Program-made: the position numbers and the translations under genes
In this document: positions 39,301-42,611 of the stretch, piece after piece
How the letters are laid out: each line of letters starts with the position of its first letter
How positions within the stretch are numbered: position 1 is the first letter of the stretch
The notes under the pieces: model-generated
What the model saw: only the letters and a program-made list of their open reading frames with translations
The model's database searches: none
Told to the model about the DNA's origin: nothing
NCBI GenBank assembly: GCA_023150895.1
Contig: JAKLJY010000063.1
Span: 1 to 42,611, forward strand
Direction of reading: 5' to 3'
Source: Myxococcota bacterium
Lineage (GTDB): Bacteria > Myxococcota_A > Bradymonadia > UBA7976 > UBA1532
Length of the DNA: 42,611 nt

Positions 39301-41628
39301 TCAGCGCAACCGCGCGTCGATGAAGGCCGTCAACGCACTCGCCGCCTCGTCCGCATGCCGGAAGACCGGCAGGCCGGCCGCCGCGAGGTAAGTCGCCAGA
39401 GGTGTGTAGCGTTCGCCCGCGTCGATGCAGAACACCATGGGTTTGTCCGACGACGCGAAGACGCGGCGCATGTGATCCGCCCAGCCCCCGGGCCGGGTGA
39501 GGTCTTCCCCGTGTTCGAGCCCTGATGATGCCGGCAGCGTGTTCAGCGCGCCGGTCATCGGCACGTTGGCGAACACGGCGGCGTCCACGCCCGGATCGGC
39601 CAGCAGCGCCGCCGCGCAGTCGCCATAGGTGAGATCATCGGCCACCGGCGTGACGTCCAGCGGATTGTGGACGTCCTGCAGGCGGTCGATGCCCTGCCGG
39701 TGCAGGGCCCGTGCGATGCGCGCGCGGGTCTCATCCGCGAAGGCGGCGAGTGTCAGTCCCCCCGCGAGCTGATCCGCGAGCACGACACACTCGAACCCGG
39801 CGTTGCTCATCAGGCCGACGCGACGCCCGCGCACGGGGCGGCCCGAGAGCGCGGTCAGCAGCGTCAGATGTGCCTCGAATGCCCGCAACGACTCGACGAC
39901 CACCGCGCCGGCCTGTCGCATCACCGCCCGGAACACACCGTAGTCGCCCGCCACCGAGGCCGTGTGACTCGACGTCGCGGCGCGGCCTTCGGGGCTGCGC
40001 CCGGCCTTGTAGACCAACACATCGCGCCCGCTGCCGGTGAGCGCACGGACGGCGCGGGCCAGGGGCAGGCCATCGCCGGGCTGCAGGCCCTCGAGGTACA
40101 CGGCCACCTGCCGCACGCCCGGATCGTCGACGAGCGCCGCGAGGTGATCGGACACCGTCACGTCGAGCTGATTGCCGAGCGAGACCTGATAGCGCGGCGC
40201 GAGGTGCGGCAGCTTGCTCGTGCGGCTCAGCAGAAACGCGCCGCTCTGACTGACGAGGGCGAGCCCGGAGCCCGGCGCGTCGTGTGCGGCCGGTGCCGCC
40301 GGCGGATGTTTGTGTGCGGGGATGAACGTCGTGTCATAGGCGCCCGGCCGCGAGACGATGCCCAGACAGTTGCCGCCGTTGACCACCGGCGCCGGCAACC
40401 CGGCCGCGCGGGCCTGCGCGAGCGTCGCCCGCATCGCCGCCTCGATCGCCGCGCCGTTCTCCGTCTCGCCCATGCCCCCGGCGATGAGGATCACCGCGCG
40501 GGCCTTCTGCTGCGCAGTCAACGCCGCGATCACGTCGGGACATTGCTCCGCGGCCAGGGTGAGAACGAACAGATCGACGGGGGCAGGCAGCGCCTCGATG
40601 CTCGGCACACAAAGACAGCCGTCCATCCGTTCGAGTCCGGGCTTCACGATGGTCACGGCGGCCGGCGAGAACCCCGCCGCCAGCACGTTGCGCAGGATGA
40701 CCCGGCCGAGGTTCATCTTCTCGGAGACGCCGATGAGACCGATCGTCGACGGACGCAGCAACGGCCCGAGATCCTTCGGGGCGGCGGTCCGTGCCGCGCC
40801 ATCGGGCCCCGCCCGGAGAGCCGCTTCCGGCCGCACGGAGAAGCGACACAGGCCATCGAGGGGCACGAGCGCGCCCGCACGGACGACGAAGGGGTTGACC
40901 TCCAGCTCCTCGACGACATACGGCCCGCGCAGGGCGCCGAGCCACGCCAGCCGCTGCGCCGTCTCGACGAGCACGTCCGGGGCGATCAGCGCCGGTCGAC
41001 CGCGGAACGGCGCGGCCATCTTGCCGTAGACCGCGAGCTGCGCGAGCTGCGCCGCGAAGACCGCCGGCTCGAAGAGTTCGGCCGCCACCGTCGCCGCCGC
41101 CGCATCCGGAGGCAGGCGCGCCGCGAGGTGCTCGACGTCGAGGCCACCGGCGCCGACCGTCAGCACCGCCCCGAGCTCGCGTGTGCGCCGCAACCCGAAC
41201 AGAAGCTCCGCACCGAAACCGATGGACGCGAACGCGACGCGCTCGACCAGCAGACAGCCGCGCAGCGTGCCGGCCGCGCCGGGCGCGCGGGCGGCGACCT
41301 CGGAGAGAACCCCCGCACAGGCGGCCAAGGCGGCCTCGGGCTCGGCGACGCAGAACGCCACCCCCCCGACGTCGGACTTGTGGAGGACCTGCGGCGATAC
41401 GACCTTCACGACGAGCCCCGGCGCCCCCGCGACGAAGGCGCGCAGCGCGTCCGCGTCGACCGCGCCCCCCGCCGGCACGAAGAGATGCCGCGGCACGGGC
41501 AGGCCGACGGCGTCGAGCAGCGCGTACACCTCGTGTTCGAGCAGGGCCTCGCGCCCCTCGGCGGCGGCGGTGGAAAAGACGGCAGAGGCGACGGCGGACA
41601 GGGATTCGGGTGGGTGTTCGAGCAGCAT
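39301..41628 (-). CDS. ADP-forming acyl-CoA synthetase, beta-alpha fusion (775 aa)
   Basis: Interconverts acyl-CoA plus ADP and phosphate with free acid plus ATP and CoA through a phosphohistidine. Residues about 10-240 are the ATP-grasp (beta) part: V-V-K-V-V-S-P-Q-V-L-H-K-S-D-V-G-G-V, E-L-L-F-G-L, and the E-L-E-V-N-P-F metal site. Residues about 255-775 are the CoA-binding and ligase (alpha) part: I-G-L-I-G-V-S, G-G-N-C-L-G-I, V-S-Q-S-G-A-F and S-S-H-T-A-S-V-A-G with the phosphorylated His555. Most fused bacterial and protist enzymes are alpha-beta; here the order is reversed. Start at 41628; the upstream frame is antisense to the outer-membrane protein. Convergent with the kinase gene (25 bp). 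Confidence 0.88.
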   Translation of the reverse strand: MLLEHPPESLSAVASAVFSTAAAEGREALLEHEVYALLDAVGLPVPRHLFVPAGGAVDADALRAFVAGAPGLVVKVVSPQVLHKSDVGGVAFCVAEPEAALAACAGVLSEVAARAPGAAGTLRGCLLVERVAFASIGFGAELLFGLRRTRELGAVLTVGAGGLDVEHLAARLPPDAAAATVAAELFEPAVFAAQLAQLAVYGKMAAPFRGRPALIAPDVLVETAQRLAWLGALRGPYVVEELEVNPFVVRAGALVPLDGLCRFSVRPEAALRAGPDGAARTAAPKDLGPLLRPSTIGLIGVSEKMNLGRVILRNVLAAGFSPAAVTIVKPGLERMDGCLCVPSIEALPAPVDLFVLTLAAEQCPDVIAALTAQQKARAVILIAGGMGETENGAAIEAAMRATLAQARAAGLPAPVVNGGNCLGIVSRPGAYDTTFIPAHKHPPAAPAAHDAPGSGLALVSQSGAFLLSRTSKLPHLAPRYQVSLGNQLDVTVSDHLAALVDDPGVRQVAVYLEGLQPGDGLPLARAVRALTGSGRDVLVYKAGRSPEGRAATSSHTASVAGDYGVFRAVMRQAGAVVVESLRAFEAHLTLLTALSGRPVRGRRVGLMSNAGFECVVLADQLAGGLTLAAFADETRARIARALHRQGIDRLQDVHNPLDVTPVADDLTYGDCAAALLADPGVDAAVFANVPMTGALNTLPASSGLEHGEDLTRPGGWADHMRRVFASSDKPMVFCIDAGERYTPLATYLAAAGLPVFRHADEAASALTAFIDARLR

Positions 41629-41756
41629 GGGGCGCGGATTCTGCGCCGCCGGCGTGCGAGACCGCAACGCAGGTCCCCGGCGCGATTGCCCGGGATCATG
41701 CCGGAGGGTCACCGCAGAGTCTTCTGCGCCGGGCGCGGCGGCTGTATCTCCACGCA

Positions 41757-42590
41757 ATGCACATTCGAGAACTGTCCTTCATTCTCTCCGGCGCGTGCGC
41801 GATGCTCGGCGCCGGCCTCCCGGGCGCTGCCTGCGCCGCCGAATCCGCCGAGTCCGCCGACGACTGGACGGCGGGGCTCCTCGAAACGGCGGCGTTCGCG
41901 CGGCCGTCCGTGGCCGAGATTCACAGTCCGCAGCTCAAAGTCGAGCTCGGGTACAGCAAGAGTTACAGCGAGTTCAACCTGACGGAAGAGACCGAGAAGT
42001 TCGACCGGCCCATCGTCGAGGCGCACATCGGCGCGGTGCTGCCCCTCTACGCGCGGCGTTGGGGCGAGTGGTCGTTCGGCGCGATGCTGCCCATCAGCGT
42101 GCACGTGCTGGAGGACATGTTCGACCCCGTCACGGCGCCCGTCATCAACACCGACTACCGCTTCGGCGGGCCGCGGTTCGCCGTGATGCGGCATCTCTCG
42201 GACACGGGGTTCGTGCGCAACTTCTCGGTCTCGTGGCTGCCGTGGTTTCACGAGTGCACGCACCTCGGCGACGAGATCACGCTCTACCGCAAGGACGCCG
42301 ACCTGCCGATCACGCGCATCAACGTCTCCTACGAGTTCACCGATCTGCAGCTCACGCTGAACGACCCGGCCGGACTGACCGACACCGTACATTCGTTCCG
42401 CGGTGGCCTGTCGGTGCGCATGAGCGATCGCGAACTCGGCTGGTTCGGCGTGCGCGAGTCCGTCGAGATCGACGACGAGACACACCTCGAACACAGCGAC
42501 GAGCGCCTCGAATACTACCTGCAGTATCAGTTTCAGGGCCTCATAGGATATCCGTGGGTCAAGACAGACGGGGCCGAGCGGGCAGGTTGA
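41757..42590 (+). CDS. outer-membrane protein, DUF1207-like (277 aa)
   Basis: The ATG at 41757 starts a Sec signal peptide (hydrophobic core, cut near A-C-A-A-E). The mature part alternates polar and aromatic residues as in a beta-barrel, and W-F-H-E-C-T-H-L-G-D-E near residue 163 matches the H-x-S-S-H-L-G-D-E signature of the DUF1207 outer-membrane family; N-T-D-Y-R-F-G-G-P also fits. Function unknown. The stop at 42588-42590 comes early compared with family members of about 350 or more residues, and the last residues (K-T-D-G-A-E-R-A-G) do not look like a terminal barrel strand, so a frameshift or truncation near the window edge is possible. Divergent from the synthetase gene (128-bp gap). 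Confidence 0.68.
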   Translation: MHIRELSFILSGACAMLGAGLPGAACAAESAESADDWTAGLLETAAFARPSVAEIHSPQLKVELGYSKSYSEFNLTEETEKFDRPIVEAHIGAVLPLYARRWGEWSFGAMLPISVHVLEDMFDPVTAPVINTDYRFGGPRFAVMRHLSDTGFVRNFSVSWLPWFHECTHLGDEITLYRKDADLPITRINVSYEFTDLQLTLNDPAGLTDTVHSFRGGLSVRMSDRELGWFGVRESVEIDDETHLEHSDERLEYYLQYQFQGLIGYPWVKTDGAERAG

Positions 42591-42611
42591 TGGCGAGACC
42601 GCTCAGTTTGA

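Overview
The window is GC-rich (about 70% by eye) and densely coded, with short intergenic gaps and many 4-base ATGA or GTGA overlaps. Long Asp/Pro/Ala-rich linkers behind lipobox signal peptides, very large Cys-rich surface lipoproteins, a SpoIIE/STAS/ATPase signalling set and MopE-type repeats together suggest a delta-proteobacterial lineage, most likely Myxococcota. That assignment is an inference from gene style; there is no rRNA or other marker here. I see no tRNA, rRNA, CRISPR array, transposase or phage gene.

Layout. Positions 167-2365 (minus) carry two Cys-rich lipoproteins of unknown function. Positions 2492-8569 (plus) hold one giant lipoprotein: 21 MopE-like Asp/Cys motifs arranged in a six-repeat super-repeat of exactly 1074 bp, then a fibrinogen-like domain and two ThuA/GATase-like regions. 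Positions 8625-13032 (minus) are a coupled operon of a TPR protein, a PhnD-like binding protein and an RsbW-like ATPase. A tpm methyltransferase gene (13136-13810) and a metallothionein-like lipoprotein gene (13906-14268) follow on the plus strand. Positions 14281-18156 (minus) are a second signalling operon: STAS protein, PAS protein, HAMP-SpoIIE phosphatase and an FGE-like lipoprotein; uppP lies just upstream. Positions 19214-23131 (plus) encode a lipoprotein of 18 eight-Cys modules, again with a six-module super-repeat.

Positions 23159-34289 (minus) form the most unusual part: ten tightly packed genes in about 11.1 kb. In transcription order they encode a Pse-type methylase, a Glu/Leu/Phe/Val dehydrogenase homologue lacking its catalytic Lys, a 1241-residue fusion of an unrecognised domain to an ANL acyl-activating enzyme, a VOC protein, a FAAL-lid/left-handed-beta-helix/carrier-like hybrid, a cyclase-family hydrolase, an acyl carrier protein, a SAM methyltransferase, an AAC(3)-family N-acyltransferase and a WcaF-like acetyltransferase. 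A COG4310 aminopeptidase is divergent from it (34385-35728). The genes look like an activate, carry and transfer route that modifies a small molecule or surface glycan, but the product cannot be read from sequence.

The right part holds a 192-bp non-coding element with 23-bp imperfect terminal inverted repeats (35751-35942), a small hypothetical gene coupled to an alpha/beta hydrolase, a PAS histidine kinase with a degenerate receiver, an ADP-forming acyl-CoA synthetase with beta-alpha domain order, and a DUF1207-like outer-membrane protein at the edge.

The two signalling operons contain every class of protein needed for a partner switch (ATPase, STAS antagonist, PP2C phosphatase, sensor), split over about 9.5 kb. 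No sigma factor is visible, so the output is unknown.
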